A stretch of 33,951 bases of DNA, from the NCBI GenBank assembly GCA_025361365.1, contig JANYAM010000030.1, positions 1-33,951 on the forward strand, in the 5' to 3' direction. The notes beneath the pieces are model-generated. The model saw only the letters and a program-made list of their open reading frames with translations. It was not told the origin of the DNA and did not search any database. A program made the position numbers and the translations under genes. Shown piece by piece: positions 9,883 through 17,918 of this stretch. This DNA comes from Opitutus sp. (lineage in GTDB: Bacteria > Verrucomicrobiota > Verrucomicrobiia > Opitutales > Opitutaceae). Position 1 is the stretch's first letter; every line of letters starts with the position of its first letter.

Positions 9883-12489
9883 TCACGGCTTGGTCCCTCC
9901 CGCCGCGCCGAACCGCGCGAGCTTGGCCTGCGCCTGCGCCGCGCCGGCGAGCTTGTAGTCCACGATCAACTGGTAGGCGTGGCGCGCCTCGTCGAGCCGG
10001 CCGGCATCCTCGTGGAGCTGGCCGAGCTCGAGCAGCGCGCGGGTAATCCAATAGCGCCCCGTCGCGCCGAGCTTCGCCGCCTGCGCCGGGTCGAGCAGGA
10101 ACGCATCCACCACTGACCAGAATACGGTCTGCGCTTTGGCGGGTTGCGCGCGCTTGGCCAGGGCGTAGCCCCATTTGTAGCCCGCCTCGGCGCGCAAGTC
10201 GACCGGTGCCGACGGCAGGTCACGCAGCCGCTCGAAGATCGTCGCGGCGCTCTCGTAGTTCACCACGCTGTTGGTGCCCTGCGCGAAGAGGCTGTCGGCC
10301 AGCGCGAGCTGCGCGAGCAACACATCCGGATGCAGGCTGTAGTTGTAGATGAGATCGTCATACACCTGCCGGGCCTGCGGGAAGAAGTTCAGTTTCCGCA
10401 GCAGGTTGCCCTGCTTCAGGCGCGCATAAAACACCAGTTCGTCCCGCGGGTAGGTCTTGATCAAGGTCTCGAGCAGCTTGTTGGCTTCCTCGAGTTGCCG
10501 GTCGAGCCCCTGAAGCTCCAGGTTGAGTGCCGCCTCATACAGCGCCAGCGGGGCGTATTCGCTCTGCCGGTATTCCGGCGTGTCCACGAAACTGATGAGC
10601 ACGCGCTGCGCCCCGGCCATGTCGCCGCGTTGCGTCAGGTGACTGGCCTGCACCAGATAGGAATACTGGGCGGCGGCGGTGGTGTGATAATCCGCGCGCA
10701 GCTTGTCGAGCAGCGCCATGCCCTCGGCATCGCGGCCGAGCGCGAGCAGCGCCTGGGCTTTCAAGAGTTGCGCCGTGCTGGTGACATTGACGCGAAGCAC
10801 CTCCTCGAGCGCCCCGCCCTTTTGCAGCCGCGCCAGCAATTCGTCCGCCTGCCGCAGCGCCGTCTCGGGCTGGCCGTTGTCGAACGAGAGCTTGGCCCGC
10901 AGCCACATCAGCCGGATGCGCAATTCCTCCGGCACGCCCTGGGCGCCGCCCGCCAGCAACCGCTCCACCCGGGCCTGGGCCGCCGCCGCCTGGCCGTGCA
11001 CCTGCATCTCCTTGACCAGGTTCCATTCCGCCTGCCAGCGGCTCACCGCGTCGAAGCCCGGTGCCGCAGCGGATTCATCCAGCTGCCTGGCCGCCGCGTC
11101 GAGCTGATCCGCCCGGATGTCCGAAAGGACACGTTGGAAAATCAGCGTGCCCGCCGGGACCACGGCCGGCAGCTCGTGCAGCGCCGCCGCATAGGCGTCG
11201 GCCGCATTCTTGTAATCTTCCGAGCGGAAAAACGCCTCGGCGAGCAGCACGCCGAGCTCGGCATGCTCCCGCCCCTCGGGGAGGGCCGCGCGCAGTTGCA
11301 CGGCAACGTCTGCCGCCGAGCGGTAGCGCTTCAAGTCCCACGCCACCGCCAGGCGCACGCCCAGCGCCTTGGCCTTCAGGGTCGAGCCGGGATAGCGCTC
11401 GAGCAGCGCCCGGGCATCCTCTTCCGCCGGGGCATAGTCCTGGTCGAGCAACGCGGTCTGCGCCCGGGCCAGGATCAGGTCCTCGATGATCGGGTGCTGC
11501 GTGGGCGCGATAATGAGATCACTCAGGTCGCGCCGCAGCTGCAGGCGCTCCGCCGGCGTCTTCGCGCCGCGCGCCAGCAGTTGCAAAGCCAGGCGCTGCG
11601 TGTCCGGCCGCTGACCGTCGCGCAGCAGCTGCCGGAAGGCTTGCCGGCCCGCCACGCTGCCTTCCCCGGCGATGAGGCCCAGCATCAGGCCGAGCTGGTC
11701 GGCGGCATCGCGCTCCGTCGGTGGCAGCACGGACAACTGGCGCTGCAGCACCGCCTGCGCCTCCGCGGCCCGGCCGAGGCCGGCCAGCGCCGCCGCGTAG
11801 GTGCGCACGTAGGTGTAGCCGGTGCGCTGGCCTTGGAAACGTTCCATGTTGCCGCGCAGGGTCGCGAGCTGGGCATCGTTGGCCGGCACCAGGCGCAGCC
11901 GCGACTGTTCCTGGCCGAGAGTAAAGCGCGCGCGCTGCAGGTCCGAGACCGCAGCCCGCCCCGCCTGGTCATAAAGGTTGTTCGCCGGCGCGATCTCGCC
12001 CTCCGCATCGGCGACGCTGGCCTGCAGGAAGAGCCACCAGCCGCGATCAGCCACCGGCAGGTCATCGGCCTTGCCCGCCGCCAGCGCGGCCTTGGCCGCC
12101 GCAGTGCGCCGGGCCGTCACGGCGATGAGACCCACGCGGAGCTGATAGGGGGTATTGCGCGGGCCGTCGTAGCCTTGCAGCGCGCTTTCCGCCGCCGGGA
12201 GGCCGCCGGCATCCAGCAGGGCCGTCACCAGCGAGAGGGTCACCCGCTGCCTCGTCTCGGCCGGCAGCGCCGGGTCGCGCAGCAGTTCGCGGAAGCCCGC
12301 GGCCGCCGTCGCGGGGAAGCCCGCCTGCAGCGCGGCGTTGGCCCGTCCCTCGGCCACGATCCAGCCGCCCGGCACCAGCTGGACCGTGGCCGAGTCGGAG
12401 ACCAGCGGACTCGGCCCGGCCACCTGGGCTGCGAGTCGCGCGGCGGCGAGTGACAGCAGAAGCAAAAGACGGCGCGCCAACTTCATCAT
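9883..12489 (-). CDS. Secreted tetratricopeptide-repeat protein
   Basis: An 868-residue protein with a signal peptide (MKLARRLLLLLSLAAARLAA, cleavage likely near AAQ). It is then almost entirely helical repeats rich in Ala, Leu, Arg and Gln. Many 34-residue TPR-like units are visible, for example LLERYPGSTLKAKALGVRLA, ELGVLLAEAFFRSEDYKNAA and ELVFYARLKQGNLLRKLNFF. Two adjacent ATGs at 12489 and 12486 give the likely start; the open frame upstream lacks a signal peptide. It ends 52 bp before the ExbB-like gene and reads the same way, so it is probably first in the operon. A periplasmic scaffold for the motor complex is plausible but inferred. Confidence 0.8.
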   Translation of the reverse strand: MMKLARRLLLLLSLAAARLAAQVAGPSPLVSDSATVQLVPGGWIVAEGRANAALQAGFPATAAAGFRELLRDPALPAETRQRVTLSLVTALLDAGGLPAAESALQGYDGPRNTPYQLRVGLIAVTARRTAAAKAALAAGKADDLPVADRGWWLFLQASVADAEGEIAPANNLYDQAGRAAVSDLQRARFTLGQEQSRLRLVPANDAQLATLRGNMERFQGQRTGYTYVRTYAAALAGLGRAAEAQAVLQRQLSVLPPTERDAADQLGLMLGLIAGEGSVAGRQAFRQLLRDGQRPDTQRLALQLLARGAKTPAERLQLRRDLSDLIIAPTQHPIIEDLILARAQTALLDQDYAPAEEDARALLERYPGSTLKAKALGVRLAVAWDLKRYRSAADVAVQLRAALPEGREHAELGVLLAEAFFRSEDYKNAADAYAAALHELPAVVPAGTLIFQRVLSDIRADQLDAAARQLDESAAAPGFDAVSRWQAEWNLVKEMQVHGQAAAAQARVERLLAGGAQGVPEELRIRLMWLRAKLSFDNGQPETALRQADELLARLQKGGALEEVLRVNVTSTAQLLKAQALLALGRDAEGMALLDKLRADYHTTAAAQYSYLVQASHLTQRGDMAGAQRVLISFVDTPEYRQSEYAPLALYEAALNLELQGLDRQLEEANKLLETLIKTYPRDELVFYARLKQGNLLRKLNFFPQARQVYDDLIYNYSLHPDVLLAQLALADSLFAQGTNSVVNYESAATIFERLRDLPSAPVDLRAEAGYKWGYALAKRAQPAKAQTVFWSVVDAFLLDPAQAAKLGATGRYWITRALLELGQLHEDAGRLDEARHAYQLIVDYKLAGAAQAQAKLARFGAAGGTKP

Positions 12490-12643
12490 GAATGGCTTGA
12501 GCGTGCAGCCCCGGCCCCGGGTGGCAAGCCTCGGGCGGCGGCGGATCGGTTGAAATTCTCCCCCGCCGTGTAACGGAAAACTTCTCGCGCCACCCGGTGG
12601 CATCCGGCAACCTGCCTGCCGTTAGCTCCAACCCAACCACCCT

Positions 12644-13246
12644 ATGAGTGCTGTCCTGATTGTCCTCGGAGTCCTGCTCCTTGTCGCTGTTGTCCTCGGC
12701 CTGTGGGTCGCGGGCATCTACAACTCGCTCGTCACCCTGCGCAACCGTTTCAAAAACGCCTTCGCCCAGATCGACGTCCAGCTCAAGCGCCGCTACGACC
12801 TCATCCCCAACCTCGTCGAGGTCGCCAAGGGTTACATGAAGCATGAGAGCGGCACGCTCGAGGCCGTCATCAAGGCCCGCAACGTGGCCTACGCCGCCTC
12901 CCAGACCGCCGCCGCCAATCCCGCCGACGCCGGCGCGATGAAGAACCTCCTCGGCGCCGAGTCCGGCCTCGCCGGCGCGATGTCCCGCCTCATGGTCGTC
13001 TCCGAGCAATACCCCGACCTCAAGGCCAACCAGAACATGATGCAGCTCACCGAGGAGATGACCTCCACGGAGAACAAGATCTCGTTCGCCCGGCAGGCCT
13101 ACAACGACTCGGTCATGGTCTACAACACGACCCGCGAGTCCTTCCCGACCAACGTCCTCGCCGGCATGTTCAACTTCGCCGAGGCTCAGCTGTTCCAGAT
13201 CGACAACGCCGCGGAGCGCGCCGCCCCGCAGGTCAAGTTCACCTGA
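12644..13246 (+). CDS. lemA: LemA family protein
   Basis: A 200-residue protein with an N-terminal membrane helix (about 3-24) and a long helical domain. The family hallmark [20 protein letters not shown] (about 38-57) is followed by [18 protein letters not shown]. The C-terminal part has [20 protein letters not shown]. LemA proteins are membrane-anchored helical bundles of unclear function, often found beside M48 proteases, as here. It is divergent from the TPR operon and 2 bp before the YbjQ-family gene, so it probably leads a three-gene operon. Confidence 0.95.
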   Translation: MSAVLIVLGVLLLVAVVLGLWVAGIYNSLVTLRNRFKNAFAQIDVQLKRRYDLIPNLVEVAKGYMKHESGTLEAVIKARNVAYAASQTAAANPADAGAMKNLLGAESGLAGAMSRLMVVSEQYPDLKANQNMMQLTEEMTSTENKISFARQAYNDSVMVYNTTRESFPTNVLAGMFNFAEAQLFQIDNAAERAAPQVKFT

Positions 13247-13248
13247 GC

Positions 13249-13572
13249 ATGCACAACACGACCAACCCTTCCCTCGCCGGCCAGCGCGTCGTCCGGGAAC
13301 TCGGCACGGTGCGCGGCATCGTCGTCCGCTCGCGCTCGGTCATCGGCAACATCGGCGCCAGCATCCAGACGATCTTCGGCGGCGACATCACGCTCTACAC
13401 CGAGCTCTGCGAGCACGCCCGCCAGGACGCCTATGAGCGCATGTGCGCCCACGCCGCCGCGCTGGGGGCCAACGCCATCATCGGCCTCCGCTACGATGCC
13501 ACCGAGATCGGCGCGGGTATCACCGAGGTGCTTTGCTACGGCACGGCCGTCATCGTCGAGCCGACCGGCTAG
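13249..13572 (+). CDS. YbjQ/UPF0145 (DUF74) family protein
   Basis: A 107-residue protein matching the YbjQ family. It contains [20 protein letters not shown], then a helix with [20 protein letters not shown], and finishes with [13 protein letters not shown]. Members form pentameric rings and have no settled biochemical role. The size is normal. It starts 2 bp after lemA and ends 17 bp before the M48 protease, so it sits inside a tight operon and presumably acts with them. Confidence 0.92.
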   Translation: MHNTTNPSLAGQRVVRELGTVRGIVVRSRSVIGNIGASIQTIFGGDITLYTELCEHARQDAYERMCAHAAALGANAIIGLRYDATEIGAGITEVLCYGTAVIVEPTG

Positions 13573-13589
13573 AAACCCCTGTCGCGGGC

Positions 13590-15605
13590 ATGGATTTTTT
13601 CGAGGCCCAGGAGCGCGCCCGGAAACGAACCCACCGGCTCGTGATGCTTTTCGTGCTCGCCGTGCTGGGCACGGTGCTGGCCGGCTACGTCGCCAGCTGG
13701 CTGGTCCTGAACAATGCGGGCGCCTACCAGGGCTACACCCGGGACCGCACCGGCCGGCGCGTTTACCGGGAAGCCTCGGCTCCCCGGCCGATTTTTGATC
13801 CGAAGCTTTTCCTCCTCGTCACGGGCGGCACCCTCGCCGTGGTCGGCGGGGCCTCTCTCTACAAGTGGTCGCAGATGCGGGAAGGCGGCTCCGCCATCGC
13901 GGAAATGGCGGGCGGGCGGCTCGTCGACCTCAAGACCACCGACCTGCGCGAGCGCAAGCTGCTCAATGTCGTCGAGGAGATGTCCATCGCCTCCGGCATC
14001 CCCATGCCCGCCGTCTATGTGCTGGAGGACGAGCCGGGGCTCAACGCCTTCGCCGCCGGCCTGACCACGAGCGACGCCGCGGTGACCGTCACCCGCGGCA
14101 CGCTCGACAAACTCTCCCGCGACGAGTTGCAGGGCGTCATCGCCCACGAGTTCAGTCACATCCTCAATGGCGACATGCGGCTCAACGTGCGCATCACCGC
14201 CATCGTCTTCGGCATCCTGGTCATCGGCCTGCTGGGCCGCGGTATCCTGCAATCCCTCGGGCGCGCGCGGGTCAGCAGCGGCGACAGCAAGAAGGGCGGC
14301 GGCCTGCCCGTGCTCCTCGCGGTCGGCCTCGCGCTGATGATCATCGGCTACGTCGGGTATTTCTTCGGCCGCCTGATCCAGGCCGCGGTGTCCCGCCAGC
14401 GCGAGTTCCTTGCCGACGCCTCCGCCGTGCAGTTCACCCGCAACCCGGGCGGCATCACCGGCGCGCTGAAAAAGATCGGCGGCTACGCGCTCGGCGGCAA
14501 CGTCATCGGCGCGAACACCGCCGAGCTCGGCCACTTCTTCTTCGCCCAGGCGTTCAAGTCCAACTTCGGCGGCCTCTGGGCGACGCACCCGCCGCTCGAC
14601 GAGCGCATCCGCGCGGTCGACCCGACGTGGGACGGCAAGCTCTTCGAGCCCGAGCAGGTCGTGGACATCGCCCATGAATCCTCGGCCGTCGCCGGCTTCG
14701 GCGGGGGCCAGCGTTTTGGCACCGACGAGACCCTGCGGCGCGTGCACGAGGCCCAGCCCGACCTCCCCCGCCCCCGCACCTTCGTCAGCGTGCCATTCAA
14801 GCCCGTCAAGATCGTCGCCGACATCGGCGCTCTCACCGAGTCGCATTTCCGCAATGCCCAGCTGCTGCTCGACACGATCCCCACCCGCCTGCGCGAGTCC
14901 ACCCGCGATACCGCCGCGGCGCAGGTGCTCGTCTACGGTTTGCTGCTCAACGGCGACAAGGCCGCGCGCGACGTGCAGCAGGCTCTCGTAGCCCAGCACG
15001 CCGGCCCGGAAGCCGCCACCGCCCTCGCCGCGCAGCGCTCCGCGCTCAGCGTGCTCGACCCCGCCGCGCGGCTGCCGCTGCTGCAACTTTCCCTGCCTGC
15101 ACTCCGGTCGCTCGACGGCGCCGCCCTCGACCGCTTTTTCACGACGCTCGACGAACTCGTCCACGCCGACCAGCAGGTCACCCCCTTCGAGTATGCCGTG
15201 CAGAAGATGCTGCTGCACCAGCTGCAACTGGCGCAGAAACCCGCCGGGCGCGTGTTATACGACTCGTTCGACGGCCTGCGGGGCGAGATCGCCGTCATTC
15301 TCTCTTCCCTGGCTCATCTCAGTCCCAAGGATTCCGCCGCCGCCTTTGCCGAGGGCGCCGCGCAGATTCCCGTCATCCGCGACCAGCTCGCACTTCTCCC
15401 GCCGGCCGAGAGCGGCCTGGAACAGGTGGACGCCGCGCTGGACAAGCTCGCGCTGGCCAGCCTCCCCATCAAACAGCGCCTTCTGGTGGCCGCCGGCCAC
15501 GTCATCGCCAGCGACGGCACGGTCAGCGTGGAGGAAGGCGAACTCTACCGGGCCTTCGCCGCCACGCTGGACTGCCCGATGCCCACCCTGGGCCAGGCGG
15601 CGTGA
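13590..15605 (+). CDS. M48 family membrane zinc metalloprotease with TerB-like C-terminus
   Basis: A 671-residue protein. Two helices lie near the N-terminus (about 16-41 and 72-91). A peptidase M48 domain follows (about 120-345) with the zinc motif HEFSH at 186-190 and the third-ligand region REFLADASAVQFTRNP (Glu272). Two more helices lie between them (about 202-220 and 239-262). The domain resembles HtpX/Ste24-type membrane proteases. The C-terminal 300 residues are helical. They contain two stretches with a TerB-like look, DELVHADQQVTPFEYAVQKM and VIASDGTVSVEEGELYRAF. The ATG at 13590 is chosen because the upstream open frame overlaps the YbjQ gene. A role in membrane protein quality control is likely from the family. 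The substrate is unknown. Confidence 0.9.
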   Translation: MDFFEAQERARKRTHRLVMLFVLAVLGTVLAGYVASWLVLNNAGAYQGYTRDRTGRRVYREASAPRPIFDPKLFLLVTGGTLAVVGGASLYKWSQMREGGSAIAEMAGGRLVDLKTTDLRERKLLNVVEEMSIASGIPMPAVYVLEDEPGLNAFAAGLTTSDAAVTVTRGTLDKLSRDELQGVIAHEFSHILNGDMRLNVRITAIVFGILVIGLLGRGILQSLGRARVSSGDSKKGGGLPVLLAVGLALMIIGYVGYFFGRLIQAAVSRQREFLADASAVQFTRNPGGITGALKKIGGYALGGNVIGANTAELGHFFFAQAFKSNFGGLWATHPPLDERIRAVDPTWDGKLFEPEQVVDIAHESSAVAGFGGGQRFGTDETLRRVHEAQPDLPRPRTFVSVPFKPVKIVADIGALTESHFRNAQLLLDTIPTRLRESTRDTAAAQVLVYGLLLNGDKAARDVQQALVAQHAGPEAATALAAQRSALSVLDPAARLPLLQLSLPALRSLDGAALDRFFTTLDELVHADQQVTPFEYAVQKMLLHQLQLAQKPAGRVLYDSFDGLRGEIAVILSSLAHLSPKDSAAAFAEGAAQIPVIRDQLALLPPAESGLEQVDAALDKLALASLPIKQRLLVAAGHVIASDGTVSVEEGELYRAFAATLDCPMPTLGQAA

Positions 15606-15941
15606 TCAGCGGTGCTGGCCGGGCGGCTCGGGCGGCTCCGGCTTGGGCTCCGGCCGCAGCCACGCGATCAGCAGCACCACCACGATCGACCCGATGATCA
15701 GGCTGCGGGCGTAAAGCTTCCGCTTCGCCTCGTCCGGAATCCAGAGCGGCTCCTTTTTGCTGAGCCACGAAAACAGGAAGATCGGGATGAGGAGCACGTA
15801 GAGCCAGTGGATGCCGAGCGCCGCGAGCAGGTGGTGAAAGCCGCCCGCGATCGACGCCCCGAGCAGCACCGAGGCGAACAGCAGCGCGAAAGTCACGCTG
15901 TTGCCCTTGAAGCCGCGCCACAGCCAGAGAGGGTTGACCAT
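15606..15941 (-). CDS. Small three-helix membrane protein, unknown function
   Basis: A 111-residue protein beginning MVNPLWLWRGFKGN. It has three predicted membrane helices (about 16-36, 42-60 and 79-96) and a Pro/Glu-rich tail (RPEPKPEPPEPPGQHR). Its stop codon abuts the stop of the M48 protease gene with no bases between. Its start codon overlaps a possible start of the SufE-like gene on the other strand. A longer frame to 15995 exists but adds only a basic, unhydrophobic extension. I do not recognise the family. A basic residue cluster (KKEP, KRK) between helices 2 and 3 suggests a cytoplasmic loop. Confidence 0.6.
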   Translation of the reverse strand: MVNPLWLWRGFKGNSVTFALLFASVLLGASIAGGFHHLLAALGIHWLYVLLIPIFLFSWLSKKEPLWIPDEAKRKLYARSLIIGSIVVVLLIAWLRPEPKPEPPEPPGQHR

Positions 15942-15993
15942 GCGGCGATCCAAAACGCCTGCCGCCCTGCTTGCAAGCCACCGGCAAGCGGCC

Positions 15994-16425
15994 ATGCTGG
16001 CGGCCGTGTCACTCGCCGAAAAGCAGTCGCAGCTCGTGGCCGACTACTCGATCATCCCTGATCCGCAGGAACGCCTGGCCGCCGTCGTCGACCAGGCCCG
16101 CCAACGCCCGCCGCTGCCTGACACCGAGCGCACCGAGGCGAACCGCGTGCGGGGCTGCGTGTCCCTCGCGTGGGTGATCGGCGAACGGCGCGACGGCCGG
16201 TGCTTTTTCCGCAGTGACGCCGATTCGCCGCTCGTGCGGGGCCTGCTCGTCTTGCTTTGCGATTTCTACAGCGGCGGCACGCCGGCCGACGTGGCGGCCA
16301 CCGAGCCCGCCCTGCTCGAGGAGCTCGGGCTGGCCCGCAACCTCTCGCCCACCCGGCTCAACGGGTTGCGCTCGGTTCGCGCAAAAATCCGTGAATTCGC
16401 CACGGCCGCCGTCCCGGCCTCGTAG
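15994..16425 (+). CDS. sufE: SufE-like sulfur acceptor protein
   Basis: A 143-residue protein of the SufE family, which takes sulfur from a cysteine desulfurase and passes it on for Fe-S cluster assembly. The acceptor Cys is in RVRGCVSLAWV (Cys55 with this start). The family pattern continues with FFRSDADSPLVRGLLVLLCD and FYSGGTPADV, and then the C-terminal LSPTRLNGLRSVRAKIREF. An upstream in-frame ATG at 15940 would add 18 residues and overlap the divergent membrane gene. The start at 15994 gives a typical SufE N-terminus. No sufBCDS genes are nearby, so it is a lone copy here. Confidence 0.88.
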   Translation: MLAAVSLAEKQSQLVADYSIIPDPQERLAAVVDQARQRPPLPDTERTEANRVRGCVSLAWVIGERRDGRCFFRSDADSPLVRGLLVLLCDFYSGGTPADVAATEPALLEELGLARNLSPTRLNGLRSVRAKIREFATAAVPAS

Positions 16426-16476
16426 TGCGAAACCTTTCCCCGGTCCACCCGTCATAAGGCTCAACCTGTCACCCAG

Positions 16477-17916
16477 ATGTCCGACGACCATCATCACCAC
16501 CACCCCTGTTGCGGCATTTCGACCAACCTCGCGGATTACTTCCTCACGCGCCGCCAGTTTCTCAATCGCGTCGGCATGGGCCTCGGCGGCCTGAGCCTCG
16601 CCGCGCTGCTTGATCCGCTCAACCTCGTGGCCGCGCCCAACGACATCGTCACGTCGGCCGGCAACCCCCTGGCGCCCCGTGCGCCGCAGTTCGCGGGCAA
16701 GGCCAAGGCCGTCATCCACATCTTCGCCCAGGGCGCCCCGTCGCACGTCGATACGTGGGACTACAAGCCGATGCTGACGAAGATGAACAACAAGACCATC
16801 GGCGGCGATGGCGTCGCGATGGGCTCCCCGTTCAAATTCTCGCCCTACGGCAAGTCCGGCCTCGAGGTGAGCGAGCTGTTTGCCAAGACCGCCGCGCATG
16901 CCGATGACCTCGCCGTTATCAAGTCGATGTATACCGACATCCCGGCGCACGAGGTCGCCACGGTGTTCATGAACACCGGCTCGCTCCGCATCGCCAAGCC
17001 GAGCCTCGGCGCGTGGACGGTGTATGGCTTGGGCAGTGAAAATCAAAATCTCCCTGGTTTCATTTCCCTGCGCACCGGCGGGCTGCCCCCCGGTGGCGCC
17101 ACGAACTACGGCTCCGCCTTCCTCCCCGGTGTTTACCAGGGCACCAGCGTCAACACCCAGGCGCAGAACGTGCAGCAGATGATCCAGAACATCCGCAACA
17201 ATTACGTCTCCAAGGCCGAGCAGCGCCGCCAGCTCGACTTCATCCACTCGCTCAATTCCATCCACGAGGAAAACCTGCAGAAGGACGCCGCGCTCGAGTC
17301 GCGCCTTCAGGCTTCCGAGATCGCTTTTCGCATGCAGGCGGAGGCCACTGACGTGTTCGACATCAACAAGGAGCCCGCCGATGTCCGTGCCGCCTACGGC
17401 AACAGCCAGGCCGGCAAACAGCTGCTCATCGCGCGCCGCCTCGTCGAACGCGGCGTGCGCTTCGTCCAGGTCTGGCACACCGGCTGGGATCATCACCAGG
17501 ACCTGGAGGACCGCATCACCGCGAAGGCCGGCGAGATCGACCAGCCGCTGGCTGCGCTCCTCACCGACCTCAAGCAGCGCGGCCTGCTCGACTCCACGCT
17601 CGTCATCTGGGGCGGCGAGTTCGGCCGCAAGCCGACCAAGGACAAGAACGGCGGCGAGAATCCCGGCCGCGACCACAACGCCAAGGCCTTCTCCGTCGTC
17701 ATGGCGGGCGGCGGCGTGAAGGGCGGCGTGGTCCACGGCGCGACCGACGAGTTCGGCGCCGCCGCGGTGAAGGACAAGGTGCACGTCCACGACCTGCACG
17801 CCACCATCCTCCAGTGCATGGGCTTCGACCACACGAAGCTCACCTACCGTTTCAACGGCCGCGATTTCCGGCTCACCGATGTGGCCGGCAACGTGGTGAA
17901 GCCCATCCTCGCCTGA
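16477..17916 (+). CDS. DUF1501 family protein with Tat signal
   Basis: A 479-residue exported protein. A Tat-type signal is visible at about 24-52 (TRRQFLNRVGMGLGGLSLAA). The DUF1501 domain, a sulfatase/phosphatase-like fold, fills the rest: HIFAQGAPSHVDTWDYKP (81-98), VEVGVRF-like RLVERGVRFVQVWHTGWDHH, TLVIWGGEFGRKP, GRDHNAKAFSVVMAGGGVKG and DLHATILQCMGFDHTKLTYR. The extreme N-terminus reads MSDDHHHHHPCCG, a natural cluster of five His and two Cys. Such proteins are abundant in Planctomycetes and Verrucomicrobia, typically paired with PSCyt1/DUF1549/DUF1553 genes. Here the partner starts 2 bp downstream. The biochemical role of the pair is unknown. Confidence 0.92.
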   Translation: MSDDHHHHHPCCGISTNLADYFLTRRQFLNRVGMGLGGLSLAALLDPLNLVAAPNDIVTSAGNPLAPRAPQFAGKAKAVIHIFAQGAPSHVDTWDYKPMLTKMNNKTIGGDGVAMGSPFKFSPYGKSGLEVSELFAKTAAHADDLAVIKSMYTDIPAHEVATVFMNTGSLRIAKPSLGAWTVYGLGSENQNLPGFISLRTGGLPPGGATNYGSAFLPGVYQGTSVNTQAQNVQQMIQNIRNNYVSKAEQRRQLDFIHSLNSIHEENLQKDAALESRLQASEIAFRMQAEATDVFDINKEPADVRAAYGNSQAGKQLLIARRLVERGVRFVQVWHTGWDHHQDLEDRITAKAGEIDQPLAALLTDLKQRGLLDSTLVIWGGEFGRKPTKDKNGGENPGRDHNAKAFSVVMAGGGVKGGVVHGATDEFGAAAVKDKVHVHDLHATILQCMGFDHTKLTYRFNGRDFRLTDVAGNVVKPILA

Positions 17917-17918
17917 CC

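Noticed and set aside
10144-12453. A 769-codon plus-strand open frame opposite the TPR gene
   Set aside because: It is a shadow of the TPR gene. The product is rich in Arg, Gln, Leu and Gly with no recognisable domain, and the minus frame has a signal peptide and TPR units.
13569-15227. A 552-codon minus-strand open frame opposite the M48 protease
   Set aside because: The plus frame has HEFSH and other M48 motifs; the minus frame has none.
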